Shown: positions 19,017-27,667, numbered from the stretch's first letter. The stretch: DNA of 54,991 bases from Planctomycetaceae bacterium (GCA_002726245.1 PBSM01000097.1:1-54991); one strand, 5' to 3'. Notes: generated from the letters alone by a model not told the origin. Program-made: numbers and translations.

Positions 19017-19102
19017 CCGTGAGGCCTTTCAAGTGCGAATTCATCCATCGAATTAGTCACCGAAGTCTAGCAATGCCAACGCTTTGAGGTCAATACGAAC
19101 CG

Positions 19103-20437
19103 ATGACGCTGTTGGCGGGTGAATGGTGTGTGAGTTACAGTGGAAGCGTGAAACGACCGCATCCAATTCCCCACGCGACCAAACTCGCCGTCGTTGCTGT
19201 GCTCAGTCTACTGCCGCCTTCGAGTGTCGTGAGACGAGCGGCAGCGGCGGAGTCGGCCACGGCGTTGACAAACCTGGTCGTCGAAACGAACTTTCCCAGC
19301 GGCAGCGGCAAAGTCATCGAGATCAATCAGGACGAGCGTCTCATCAAGCTCGAACCTAGCTCTCACGAAGGACGTGGTTGGGCCTGCTGGTGGTATGTCC
19401 GCGTGAGCGGCTTCGAAGCCGGCGAGACGATTTCGCTGCAAGTTGGCCGCGCTCCGTGGGCGACGCCTGAGCGTGCGGCGTTTAGTTCCGATGGCGAGAC
19501 TTGGCGGCAGACGGCGGCCGGCGAACGCAATGGCGCATGGATCACATATCGTCACAAAGTTGACGCTCCTGTCGCGTGGTTTGCTTGGGGACCACCTTTT
19601 ACGCCGCGTGACTCGGAAGAACTCATACACTTCGCGACGGCGGCCAACTCTCAGGCCGCGCGCTATGAGCTTTGCAAGACTCGCGATGGGCGAATTGTTC
19701 CAGCGCTGAAAATCGGATCCGACGACGGCAGCGGTACAGCGGGAGTGTGGATCCAGGCACGCCAGCACGCATGGGAGTCGGGGTCGAGTTGGGTATGCCG
19801 AGGCCTCGTGGAATGGCTTGTGTCAGAACATCCGCGCGCAGTGCAGCTTCGAGAGAAGGCGATCGTTTCTATCGTTCCAGTTATGGATATCGATAGTGTC
19901 GCCATTGGAGCAGGTGGCAAGGATCAAACTCCGCACGATCATAATCGCGATTGGACGGATCAGCCGCATTGGCCAGCGGTCGCCGCAGCGATGAAGGAAA
20001 TTGCTCAACGGAATCAGAATCACAAACTTGATCTCTTCATCGACCTACACAACCCAGGCGCGAGCACCACACGTCCATTTTTCTATGTCCCGCCTAGAAA
20101 ACTGCTGAGCGCGAAACGCGAACGAAACTTGGAGCGATTCCTGGCGACCGCCCGGGCTGAGATCACCGGCCCGCTGCCATTTGTCGGTGAGACACGCGAA
20201 TCAGGGGCAGGTTACGACAAACGATGGCAAGCGATCAGTAAGAACTGGGTCACGATGAACACTCAAGAGCATGTTGTCGCAACGACTTTAGAAACTGCCT
20301 GGAACACGGAACACAGCACGACCGACGGGTATCGCTCCGTTGGCCAGCAGCTTGGGTTGGCGATCGAGCGGTATTTGCGGTTCAATCCGCGAGACGAAAT
20401 CGCTCAAGAAACAAAACCGGGCCAGCACGAACGCTGA
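19103..20437 (+). CDS. M14-like zinc carboxypeptidase, exported
   Basis: About 444 residues. An N-terminal beta domain (about 60-180; WWYVRVSGFEAGETISLQVG) precedes a zinc-peptidase domain. The metal motif HxxE is in WIQARQHAWESGSSW, the third ligand is probably the His in LDLFIDLHNPGA, and the catalytic Glu is in VATTLETAWNTEHST. This is the M14 arrangement of the cytosolic-carboxypeptidase/AgBL-like branch with its own N-domain. A signal-like segment (LAVVAVLSLLPPSSVV) follows a polar stretch, so translation may instead start at the GTG at 19148. The stop lies inside the terminator of the convergent BBP7 gene. A peptidoglycan or peptide substrate is possible. Confidence 0.85.
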   Translation: MTLLAGEWCVSYSGSVKRPHPIPHATKLAVVAVLSLLPPSSVVRRAAAAESATALTNLVVETNFPSGSGKVIEINQDERLIKLEPSSHEGRGWACWWYVRVSGFEAGETISLQVGRAPWATPERAAFSSDGETWRQTAAGERNGAWITYRHKVDAPVAWFAWGPPFTPRDSEELIHFATAANSQAARYELCKTRDGRIVPALKIGSDDGSGTAGVWIQARQHAWESGSSWVCRGLVEWLVSEHPRAVQLREKAIVSIVPVMDIDSVAIGAGGKDQTPHDHNRDWTDQPHWPAVAAAMKEIAQRNQNHKLDLFIDLHNPGASTTRPFFYVPPRKLLSAKRERNLERFLATARAEITGPLPFVGETRESGAGYDKRWQAISKNWVTMNTQEHVVATTLETAWNTEHSTTDGYRSVGQQLGLAIERYLRFNPRDEIAQETKPGQHER

Positions 20438-20442
20438 CCCGG
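20417..20442 (-). terminator. Intrinsic terminator of the BBP7 gene, overlapping the peptidase 3' end
   Basis: On the minus strand CCGGGTCAGC and GCTGGCCCGG form a 10-bp stem (one G-U pair) with a short loop, followed by TTTTGTTT. It lies 33 bases past the BBP7 stop and includes the last codons of the convergent M14 gene. Confidence 0.75.
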
Positions 20443-20475
20443 CGACAAAATCCCACAATGGGGTTCCGATATAGA

Positions 20476-21762
20476 TTAGTAGCGCGCTTCGAGCCGAGCG
20501 ACGAGACCATCGAAGGTCGTGGTATCGTCCATCCCGATGAAGTTGTTCGTTCGCACGCCGTTGATCCACTCGTCCGTCTGAACCATGTTGGTCCAAGCGC
20601 TGAATGTGTAGCCAAAAGTGACGCGGTAGTTCTTGCAGCGGCTGACACGTGCCACACCAAGCTCCAAGTCCCACATCGTGACAACTCGTCCAGCGTCCCA
20701 ACCTGTATTGATGACAGGATTCGGACCCGTGGCTTCGATCTGCGTATAGGTCGTCGAGAACTCGCCCGGGACGATGGCACCAAAGAGCTTGCCGTAAGCC
20801 GACCATTGACAGTTAACCGCGAACTCACCATCCAAGCCAAAGCGGACGCCAACACCATTGAAGTCGATGTCGGTGTCAACCGTGCGTTGAATCTGGCCTA
20901 AGTAAGTTGCGTTGAACTGCTGCTCGGCTTGGGCGACACGCACACCTAAGAGCCATGACAGGTAAACGTCGTTGTCGTAGTAGAAAGCACGTTGCAATGC
21001 AACATCGACGATATCTAGGCTCATGTCGTACTGTGCCGTTCCGTTGATGTGATCGCCAGGCGCCGCCAGCACGCTTGGATGCTCGACCAGAGAACGAATG
21101 ACGTTGTTCATATCGTTGCGCTGAATCGCATCGGTCGAGCCAGCTTCCCACATCGTGTACTCGGCGCTGACACGTGTGCAGTCATTCAGCGTCTTCGCCA
21201 CGCCAAAGCGGAAGCCGGGCTGGAAGTCAAAGTCAGCGACGGCCAGCGGGGAGACCTGAATCGTTGGGTTTTGCGGGTTGCTGTCGATTTCAATGCCCCA
21301 AGCCACCTCGGCGTCGCGAGCCCGCAGGTACAGGAACTCGCCATAGATAGTGTAATCGTTGTCCCACCCCAGCGGCGAACAGCACTTGCCCCCTTTGCCG
21401 CCGCAGCCCGAACAGCCTTTACCACCCTTGCTGCTAACGCCGAATGCTCCGGCGGGAACAACTTGAGATGGCGGGGCGAACGCTGGCGAAGCAGGAATGA
21501 AGGTAGCTGGCGCTCCCATCATCGGCCCGCCCAACATCGGCGTACCCATTGGAGCGCCCATTGGAGCGCCCATCATCGGTGCCCGAGCCATCATCGCGCC
21601 TGGTTGCATGCCCGGAACCATTCCCGGCTGACCCATGGGCATGACCATCTGTTGTGCCGGCATCATCGCCGGAGCACCCTGGTTTGCGTACTGAGCATGG
21701 AGGCTTTGCCCGCAGCATAGCGCTGCGATAGCCACCAACAGTTTGAAATAGAACGTCTTCAT
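20476..21762 (-). CDS. BBP7-type outer-membrane beta-barrel protein
   Basis: 428 residues from the ATG at 21762, preceded by GGGGGGA. The signal peptide is MKTFYFKLLVAIAALCCGQS through HAQ. Residues about 38-85 are a Met/Gly/Pro/Ala-rich repeat (MMGAPMGAPMGTPM). Next comes a Cys/Gly/Lys cluster (SSKGGKGCSGCGGKGGKCC, Cys 117, 120, 127, 128). From about 137 a beta-barrel follows (YTIYGEFLYLRARDAEVAWG, FDFQPGFRFGVAKTL, ending VARLEARY). This is the arrangement of the planctomycete BBP7 family. It is predicted to sit in the outer membrane; function is unknown, with a porin or surface structural protein inferred. It has its own terminator and stands divergently from arsC. Confidence 0.87.
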   Translation of the reverse strand: MKTFYFKLLVAIAALCCGQSLHAQYANQGAPAMMPAQQMVMPMGQPGMVPGMQPGAMMARAPMMGAPMGAPMGTPMLGGPMMGAPATFIPASPAFAPPSQVVPAGAFGVSSKGGKGCSGCGGKGGKCCSPLGWDNDYTIYGEFLYLRARDAEVAWGIEIDSNPQNPTIQVSPLAVADFDFQPGFRFGVAKTLNDCTRVSAEYTMWEAGSTDAIQRNDMNNVIRSLVEHPSVLAAPGDHINGTAQYDMSLDIVDVALQRAFYYDNDVYLSWLLGVRVAQAEQQFNATYLGQIQRTVDTDIDFNGVGVRFGLDGEFAVNCQWSAYGKLFGAIVPGEFSTTYTQIEATGPNPVINTGWDAGRVVTMWDLELGVARVSRCKNYRVTFGYTFSAWTNMVQTDEWINGVRTNNFIGMDDTTTFDGLVARLEARY

Positions 21763-21972
21763 AGAAACATCCCCCCAGATGTGAATTTGCCTGATAATCC
21801 AATCGACCTGTATGACAAGTAAATCGAGAACAATCGGAGCTGCCGGAAAACTCGACACAGGCAATCGATACTTCGCATAACCCCTACATTCTCGATTAGG
21901 GATCGTTTTCAACGGGAATCGGGCTGCTAGGATGGCACGATCGAGGGAGATCTTGTCAGGAGAAATCAGAGA

Positions 21973-22416
21973 ATGCCCGACCGCAAGCTGAAATTGTTGT
22001 TCCTCTGCACTGGAAACTCTTGCCGGAGCCAAATGGCTGAGGGCTGGGCGAGGCACTTGCGGTGTGACCAGATCGAGCCGTACTCGGCTGGAATCGAGAA
22101 GCACAGGCTGAATCCGAACGCGTTTCGTGTGATGCAGGAGGCAGGCGTCGACATCGCCGAGCAACAGTCGAACACCGTCGATGAGCTGCCCGTGAACTTT
22201 GACGTCGTCGTCACAGTCTGTGGGCACGCGGACGAGAAATGTCCCGTGTTTCCAGGTGCGCCGCGCATCGTGCATGTCGGCTTCGACGACCCGCCGAAGC
22301 TGGCAAGGGACGCCGCCACCGAGGAAGAAGCGTTATCGCATTATCGCAGAGTCCGAGATGAGATTCGGGACTTCGTCTCGACTTTGCCCGAGTCGATAAG
22401 CGGCGAAAAGGACTAG
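21973..22416 (+). CDS. arsC: Arsenate reductase, thioredoxin-coupled LMW-phosphatase type
   Basis: 147 residues with the low-molecular-weight phosphatase P-loop CTGNSCRS (Cys12, Arg18) and the resolving cysteines in TVCGHADEKCPVF (Cys83 and Cys90). This triad defines thioredoxin-linked ArsC, which reduces As(V) to As(III). DPPKLARD supplies the phosphatase-like Asp-Pro. No arsR, arsB or acr3 is adjacent, so it acts alone here or with genes elsewhere. The stop codon TAG lies within CTAG, the apparent target site of the MITE-like element that starts at the next base, so the original 3' flank has been displaced. Confidence 0.93.
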   Translation: MPDRKLKLLFLCTGNSCRSQMAEGWARHLRCDQIEPYSAGIEKHRLNPNAFRVMQEAGVDIAEQQSNTVDELPVNFDVVVTVCGHADEKCPVFPGAPRIVHVGFDDPPKLARDAATEEEALSHYRRVRDEIRDFVSTLPESISGEKD

Positions 22417-22584
22417 CTGGACAGCGCCACTTTGAATGAAGTTAGCGCACATAAGTCGCTTTCTACCGGTCTTTTAACCCGTTGCCGACGGCGCGACAGC
22501 ATCACCTCGCGTTCGGCAACGGGTTAAACGATTTAATCACAGGACTTTGTAGCGGCTACCATGCCTCAAAGTGGCCCTGTCCCA
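22417..22584. mobile_element. MITE-like non-autonomous element, copy 1
   Basis: About 168 bp. The left end CTGGACAGCGCCACTTTGA and right end TCAAAGTGGCCCTGTCCCA form imperfect terminal inverted repeats of about 19 bases. The inside holds a palindrome with 16-bp arms (TTTAACCCGTTGCCGA at 22473-22488 and its complement at 22513-22528). Flanks CTAG (22413-22416) and GTAG (22585-22588) suggest a 4-bp YTAR-like target duplication with one change. There is no coding capacity. The second copy is at 48713-48891. Confidence 0.7.
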
Positions 22585-22595
22585 GTAGGCTTTGT

Positions 22596-22617
22596 TGGAT
22601 GGACGCCCTCGTCCGTC
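22596..22617. repeat. Half copy of the GGATGGACGCCCTCGTCCGTC palindrome
   Basis: TGGATGGACGCCCTCGTCCG and the next two bases match one arm of the palindrome at 44839-44896, but the second arm is missing. It lies 11 bases beyond the MITE-like element, so repeats cluster here. Confidence 0.65.
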
Positions 22618-22667
22618 GAGAAGCAGCTCGGGTCAGATTGCCCGGATTCACTGCTCTTCCCAGGCTC

Positions 22668-22698
22668 TTGCCCACACCGGTCTCGGAGGCCGTATAAT
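22668..22698 (+). promoter_or_regulatory. Candidate sigma-70-like promoter
   Basis: A perfect TATAAT at 22693-22698 is preceded by TTGCCC at 22668-22673 with 19-base spacing. It lies 44 bases upstream of the ATG at 22743. With the MITE and half repeat it accounts for the 326-base gap after arsC. Confidence 0.45.
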
Positions 22699-22742
22699 CG
22701 GACGTTATTACTCCGCAGCAAAGGCTTCAGTGAGAATAACCG

Positions 22743-23087
22743 ATGCCAACCACAAAGCGACGCCGTAAGCGGCGTTCCCGCCCCAAACGTCCCACCAAGA
22801 AGTTTTGCCGCATGACCACGCCTGAAGACGAACAGACGCTCATCGATCAAATTGATCTTCGACAGACGGAACTACTCGACCAGCTAGCAGCGCTCAACAG
22901 CCGGGTCGAATCGCTTCTGGAAGAATGGACGCAAACGCGCGACGAAAATCGCGTTGACGAAAATCGCGTTGACGAAGTCCGCGTTGACGAAGTCCGCGTT
23001 GACGAAGTCGAGCCAGCTAGTCCCGCCGGTCCAAGTGCCCCGACTTTCCAATTGCCCTCAGCAAACGCAGCCCCACAAGAATGCTGA
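22743..23087 (+). CDS. Small coiled-coil protein with basic N-terminus and pentapeptide repeat
   Basis: 114 residues, not a family I recognise. The N-terminus is highly basic (TTKRRRKRRSRPKRPTKK), suggesting nucleic-acid binding. A helix with heptad-like spacing follows (TLIDQIDLRQTELLDQLAAL then NSRVESLLEEW). Next is a pentapeptide repeat (DENRV, DENRV, DEVRV, DEVRV, DEV) and a Pro/Ala-rich tail. A candidate promoter with a perfect TATAAT supports expression. The last 71 bases overlap the 3' end of the convergent UbiB-like gene, which is unusual for this window. The protein could be spurious, but composition and promoter favour a real gene. Confidence 0.55.
   Translation: MPTTKRRRKRRSRPKRPTKKFCRMTTPEDEQTLIDQIDLRQTELLDQLAALNSRVESLLEEWTQTRDENRVDENRVDEVRVDEVRVDEVEPASPAGPSAPTFQLPSANAAPQEC
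22941..23009 (+). repeat. 15-bp coding tandem repeat, 4.6 units
   Basis: Two copies of GACGAAAATCGCGTT are followed by two of GACGAAGTCCGCGTT and a partial GACGAAGTC. The period of 15 keeps the frame and encodes DENRV/DEVRV pentapeptides. Near-identity between units points to recent expansion. Confidence 0.9.
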
Positions 23088-24708
23088 TGACGCAACCGGT
23101 GAGGCCAAGGATCGAAACCCTTTCGAGACCGAAGTAGGTTCCTTCTGGGAAGATCAGCACGGGCGCGATGTGTTGACTCAGCAGTAAAGCTGATCCCAGG
23201 AACAGCGAGCTCGCCATCAAGGCCAGGACCAGCCGGTTGACCGAAGGGCCGAGCCCGCGGTGATCGAGGTGAACGTCGAACTTCCCCGTTCGGATCTGTT
23301 CGAGTATCTCTCCGATGCGGCGTGGCAGAACGTTAGCGAGTTGTTCGACTTCGAAGTACAAACGCCGCATCTTTCGCCACTGGCGTTTCGGAGACAGGCG
23401 ACGCAGTAACATCTTCCTTTGGAACGGTTGCATGACTTCCATCAAACTGAACTTGGGGCTAAGCATTTTCGTCGTGCCCTCGAGCGTGACGAATGTCTTG
23501 ATGAGTAAACCGACTTGCGGCGGCAGCGAGACTCCATAGCGGTGAATGATCTGCGTCATATCGGTTAACGCTCCGCCGAGATCGAAGTGATCGAGCGATT
23601 GCGTGGCGTAATGTCCGACGAAGTCGGCGATGTCGATTGCTAGAGCGCCTTCGTCGAGGTCGCTCGGTGGCGTCCCCACTTTCTGGATGAGTGAAGTGAG
23701 GATCGTGACGTCCTGGTTGACAATCGAAAGGAGCATCTCTTCGATATCTTCTCGCAGACGCTCGTCGATGCGTCCCACCATGCCGAAGTCGAGTAGCCCG
23801 ATGACGTTCCCTGGCAACACGACAATGTTGCCAGGATGCGGGTCAGCATGATAGAAGCCGTGCATGAAGATCATATCGAGGTAAAGCTCGGCTCCGCGAC
23901 GCGCAACTTCCCCCAGATCGATTCCGGCGGTTATGAGTTGCTCGGTCTCCTTCAGTTTGACTCCATCAATGAACTCCATCGTTAGGACGCGCGACGTGCA
24001 AAGCTCGGTAATCGGTTTCGGAATTCGAACGCTGAGATTGTCAGCCAGTTGAAGCTCGAATTGCTGAAGGTTCCGTTCCTCACGACCAAAGTCCAGTTCT
24101 CGACGCAAAGTTCGCGCCATCTCCGCAACGGTGGCCGCAGGTCGATACGCCTGGAACTCGGGGATCATTTCAGCCAGTTGAGCAAGGCCCGCCAGAACGT
24201 CGAGATCCTCACGAACCGTGCTCTCGATGCCTGGGTGTTGCACTTTGACCACGACGCGCTCGCCGCTAGCCAGTTTTGCCTGGTGGACTTGGCCGATCGA
24301 AGCCGATGCGATCGGTTGATCGTCGAAATCGATGAACAACTCCTCAACGGGTTGACCGAGTTCGCTTTCCACCAGTTCGCGGATCTTGTCCGGCGGATCG
24401 GCGGCGACACTGGATTGCAGCGCCGACAATTCATCGGCTAAGTCCACGCCGACGACGTCAGGTCGGGTGCTAAGCAATTGCCCGAGCTTGATGAAGGTCG
24501 GGCCAAGCTCTGTGAGCGCCATCCGAATTCGCGCCTCACGCGTATGACGCGCGATCGCCTCTCCGTCGCGTGCCTTTAACGCGTCCTTGGCGAATTCGAG
24601 ATTGAAGCGGCTGATCCAGTCGGCCAGCCCATAGCGGCTAAGGACAGAGACGATCTCGGTCCACCGGCGGACGTTTCGATAGATCTGCGGAATTGATGTG
24701 ATCTTCAT
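23017..24708 (-). CDS. UbiB/ABC1/AarF family atypical kinase
   Basis: A 563-residue member of the UbiB/COQ8 protein-kinase-like family. It has the N-terminal KxGQ motif (TFIKLGQLLSTRPD, about 71-84), the alanine-rich nucleotide loop SASIGQVHQAKLASGE (about 135-150), the lysine in VVVKVQHPG, and the catalytic and metal segment GFYHADPHPGNI with LLDFGMVGRI. Two C-terminal hydrophobic helices (LALMASSLFLGSALLLSQHI and ILGLTGCVISILVGLRLL) anchor it in the membrane, as in UbiB. In ubiquinone producers it supports quinone synthesis or lipid trafficking. Planctomycetes mainly use menaquinone, so the role here is inferred as isoprenoid-lipid homeostasis. Its 3' end overlaps the convergent small gene. 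Confidence 0.93.
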   Translation of the reverse strand: MKITSIPQIYRNVRRWTEIVSVLSRYGLADWISRFNLEFAKDALKARDGEAIARHTREARIRMALTELGPTFIKLGQLLSTRPDVVGVDLADELSALQSSVAADPPDKIRELVESELGQPVEELFIDFDDQPIASASIGQVHQAKLASGERVVVKVQHPGIESTVREDLDVLAGLAQLAEMIPEFQAYRPAATVAEMARTLRRELDFGREERNLQQFELQLADNLSVRIPKPITELCTSRVLTMEFIDGVKLKETEQLITAGIDLGEVARRGAELYLDMIFMHGFYHADPHPGNIVVLPGNVIGLLDFGMVGRIDERLREDIEEMLLSIVNQDVTILTSLIQKVGTPPSDLDEGALAIDIADFVGHYATQSLDHFDLGGALTDMTQIIHRYGVSLPPQVGLLIKTFVTLEGTTKMLSPKFSLMEVMQPFQRKMLLRRLSPKRQWRKMRRLYFEVEQLANVLPRRIGEILEQIRTGKFDVHLDHRGLGPSVNRLVLALMASSLFLGSALLLSQHIAPVLIFPEGTYFGLERVSILGLTGCVISILVGLRLLRAIGKSGHLDRRD

Positions 24709-24779
24709 GGCAGCCCAAACATCGATTCTAACTTCGATCTCGGCATACCGCTATTCGGGGCTACTCTGGCCGACAACGC

Positions 24780-24808
24780 AAAAAAAGCGCCTGCACGCCT
24801 GACGGCGT
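24780..24808 (-). terminator. Possible terminator after the DUF3467 gene
   Basis: On the minus strand a short hairpin (ACGCC-gtca-GGCGT) is followed nine bases later by seven T. An alternative hairpin competes, so support is modest. Confidence 0.3.
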
Positions 24809-24876
24809 CTCTTGGAACGCCGCGCGGAGTGCAGCCGCATAAGCCACGCAAGCTGCGAGGTTGCCGTTGGTCAGAA

Positions 24877-25251
24877 CTAGCCAGTCTGGCGGTTCTTCAG
24901 ACGCTTTTGAATGTCGGTCTCGAGAACGCCAAAGACGGCCTCATGACGTTGTACCGACATATTAAGAGCGGCCAGCAGACGCTTCGCCGTGTAGTAGTTG
25001 ACGATGATGCGTTGCTTGACCTGAATCGGATCCTTCGGAACACCGACGGGTTGCGGATTGAGGCCGAAGTCGATGATCAGTTCTTCCGGCGAGCCTGTGA
25101 CTCGGCAGAAATTCGCGTACAACGCGATCGCGCCCTCGTCTTCGACTTGGACCTGAACCATCTGTTGCTGCTGTGCTTGACCTTCGGCGGCGGCAGTCTC
25201 TTCAGCCTGTGGGGCTTCCTGTTCAGCGTTCTTCTCTGCAGTCTTAGCCAT
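24877..25251 (-). CDS. DUF3467 family protein
   Basis: 124 residues from the ATG at 25251, with GGGAGA eight bases upstream. The first 30 residues are Ala/Glu/Gln-rich and probably disordered (EQEAPQAEETAAAEGQAQQQ). The DUF3467 domain follows: ALYANFCRVTGSPEELIIDF, then NPQP and RIIVNYYTAKRLLAALNMSV. The family is small, widespread and functionally undefined. It resembles proteins translated beside secretion or gas-vesicle genes, but no activity is established. It is 160 bases downstream of the M50/HlyD gene on the same strand, so it may be cotranscribed with the export set. Confidence 0.85.
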   Translation of the reverse strand: MAKTAEKNAEQEAPQAEETAAAEGQAQQQQMVQVQVEDEGAIALYANFCRVTGSPEELIIDFGLNPQPVGVPKDPIQVKQRIIVNYYTAKRLLAALNMSVQRHEAVFGVLETDIQKRLKNRQTG

Positions 25252-25411
25252 TCTTCGATCTCCCATGTGCCGGAAACAAAGCGTATTGAACTGGCAGCTC
25301 CACACTGGAGCGACGCCAACAAAACCAGTGATCAATTCATACCGTTGTGCTCGCCTGATTGAGCCATCCAGTCGGAATCGTTTCAACTCTCCATCCAAAA
25401 GAAGTTTGCTT

Positions 25412-27667
25412 TTACAAGTCGAAGTGGAACGTTTTCGCCAGATAGCGGTAGAGCCTTCGGCCAATCGGCTGCCAGCCCGTATATATCTTGCCTTGGCCCG
25501 TCAAACCGACTCGCAAGTTGCCGTCGGCGTTTCGCAGCGGTACGCGTGCTTGGTACGAAGTACTCAAGGGTCGCAACATCCCACTCGAATCACTCTTCGC
25601 ATCTAACTCACCTCCACCCTGGCCGGCAAGGCTGACTGGTGTGACTTCCATCGGAGCAGAAGACACTTTCTCTATTCTTCCCATCATCGTTTCCCAGCGG
25701 CGAGCATCCAACTTCAACTCAACCGACGGGAATTCTTGCTTGTCGTCGAGGTAAGCCCCAACGAGATCGACGTCGGATTGATCCACGACGAGCACAGCCT
25801 CGAAGTCCTCGGCATCGCCAATCTGGCAGAACTGATCTCGCTCCATGATGAATGCTCCGGCATTTCGCGGACTAAACGGCGAGCCAGTCCAACTTGGCAA
25901 ACGTCCATCGTTGCCGCCTCGATTCGGTTTCGCGGGAGGCGGGAAAACAGTTCCGCCCATCGGCGCGATGATCTCTAAACGGCCAAGTTCTTCACTCTCG
26001 TCCGCGAGTTGCTGTTCCACGGTGGCGAGCATTTCAGCCACCGCTGCCAACTGAGAGAAGGCTCGCGGATCGGTGTGTCGCTGATACTTCAGAATCTCTT
26101 GTTGCACTAACAGACGCTGCTGCTCACCTTCCAGTTCCCTAACGCGAAGCAACAAGTCGATATTGTCGAGGCGTGCGAGGACTTGTCCCTTGGCGACGAC
26201 ATCTCCCGGCTTCACTTGCACCTCGGCCAGCCGCCCCGGCACGCCGGGAAACACCGACTCGGCCCCGAGCGGCGACACCTCGAAGGTGCAACTCACGTGA
26301 AACGGTAGAGGAATGAAAAGAATGCCACCGATGAGGGCACCCACAACTGCCGCTGTTGCTGCAACACGATGCAATTTCACTTTGTGCATCCTCCCAGGTT
26401 CATAGAAGAATTTCGCTAGTTTCCAGAGGGGCTGAACCAACAGACCGAACAGACCTGCAACGGCGATCGCCTGTCCCAGGATTTGCAGACCGTAGGGCTC
26501 GAGGATCTTGTTCAAGAAGTACATGATCGAGAAGACAACAATCCAGCGGTAAACGACCGCCGCCACCGTGTAGAGACCGAACAGAAAACGCCGTTCCTTC
26601 GGAAGGAACGGATTCTCTGGCTGCTCGATACCGAGGCACGTTTCGATCATGTAACGCTTCACGACCTCGGTCGCTTTTTGCCGGAGGTTCGGGATCTCAG
26701 ACAAGTCCATCAGGATGTAATACCCGTCGAAACGAAGCAGCGGGTTTCCGTTGAACAACAGCGTGCTGACCGAGCTAATGAACATCACGCTTAGCGCCAG
26801 GTGATTCAACAAGCCGGGCTCGCTGAACCACCAGATAAAGGTGGCGATCGAAGCCAGAATCACCTCGACATATATACCCGCCGCACCAATGAACGCGCGT
26901 TTGAACTTGTTCGGCAACATCCACGAATCGGAGACGTTGCAGTACATGCAGGGTGTGAAGACGAGCAACATGACACCGATTTCGTGACATTCACCGCCGA
27001 AATGGGTACACGAGTAGCCATGCCCGAACTCGTGCAAAACCTTCACCGCTGCCATCGTCACGCCGAAATAGATCCAGTTATGCGGTCCAAAGAACTGGTG
27101 GAACGTCGGGAGTCGTGACCGGAAGGTATCGAATTCGACCAGCACCAGTCCGAGAGCACTTAACCCCATGAGCAGGCATAAGATCATCGTGGCGGGATGA
27201 AAGAACCAGGCAACGTACGGATACGTTCGCGTCAGAAACCACTCGGGATCGACACCGCGCCAACGGATCGCAAAGATGTTGGAGAACTTCCCCATTAACT
27301 CTTTGCGTTTCTTCTCGTCTCGACGCTTCCTGAGCTGCTTGCCTTGCCCCATCGATTCCGAGATCACCAGGCCGCTGCGATGGAGCATGCCGATGAACTG
27401 CTGGAGATCTTGATACTCGATCTTCTGCGGAGTGAACTCGGTCTCGAAACGCTCCTTGATGTCTTCCAGGCTCGATTGGCCGTCCATCATGCAGAGGATC
27501 GCGAACTCTTCTTCGTGAAAGCGGAAGTAGTTCAGTCCGATTGGCTCTTTGACAACCCAGTACGTTCGGCCGTGGTAACGCTGCCGACGCGACGACAGAT
27601 CGGGCCTCATCCGCAACTTCAGCGGACGCGACGTGCTGCTAATCAGGCTGTCAGCGAGCGTTGCCAT
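25412..27667 (-). CDS. PqqD-like / M50 metalloprotease / HlyD fusion membrane protein
   Basis: 751 residues in three parts. Residues about 15-110 resemble a PqqD/RRE-like winged helix (YWVVKEPIGLNYFRFHEEEF through LLHRSGLVIS-like MLHRSGLVIS). Residues about 150-440 form a polytopic membrane domain with the M50 site-2-protease zinc motif HEFGH (212-216) and the third-ligand block NGNPLLRFDGYY (Asp314). Residues about 445-751 are an HlyD/biotinyl-lipoyl adaptor (GVPGRLAEVQVKPGDVVAKG, then GLTGQGKIYTG). The arrangement is like membrane proteins found near peptide-maturation or bacteriocin export systems. It is the third gene of the minus-strand GAF-HlyD/HlyD operon. Whether it cleaves a substrate or only forms a conduit is unknown; the zinc ligands are intact. 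Confidence 0.88.
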   Translation of the reverse strand: MATLADSLISSTSRPLKLRMRPDLSSRRQRYHGRTYWVVKEPIGLNYFRFHEEEFAILCMMDGQSSLEDIKERFETEFTPQKIEYQDLQQFIGMLHRSGLVISESMGQGKQLRKRRDEKKRKELMGKFSNIFAIRWRGVDPEWFLTRTYPYVAWFFHPATMILCLLMGLSALGLVLVEFDTFRSRLPTFHQFFGPHNWIYFGVTMAAVKVLHEFGHGYSCTHFGGECHEIGVMLLVFTPCMYCNVSDSWMLPNKFKRAFIGAAGIYVEVILASIATFIWWFSEPGLLNHLALSVMFISSVSTLLFNGNPLLRFDGYYILMDLSEIPNLRQKATEVVKRYMIETCLGIEQPENPFLPKERRFLFGLYTVAAVVYRWIVVFSIMYFLNKILEPYGLQILGQAIAVAGLFGLLVQPLWKLAKFFYEPGRMHKVKLHRVAATAAVVGALIGGILFIPLPFHVSCTFEVSPLGAESVFPGVPGRLAEVQVKPGDVVAKGQVLARLDNIDLLLRVRELEGEQQRLLVQQEILKYQRHTDPRAFSQLAAVAEMLATVEQQLADESEELGRLEIIAPMGGTVFPPPAKPNRGGNDGRLPSWTGSPFSPRNAGAFIMERDQFCQIGDAEDFEAVLVVDQSDVDLVGAYLDDKQEFPSVELKLDARRWETMMGRIEKVSSAPMEVTPVSLAGQGGGELDAKSDSSGMLRPLSTSYQARVPLRNADGNLRVGLTGQGKIYTGWQPIGRRLYRYLAKTFHFDL

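Noticed and set aside
22941..23009. CRISPR-like array
   Set aside because: The 15-bp units are contiguous without spacers and lie in a coding frame.
22847..23095. 82-residue frame on minus with Ser-Ser-Thr-Arg repeats
   Set aside because: It is the reverse reading of the 15-bp tandem repeat. The plus frame has a promoter and more protein-like composition.
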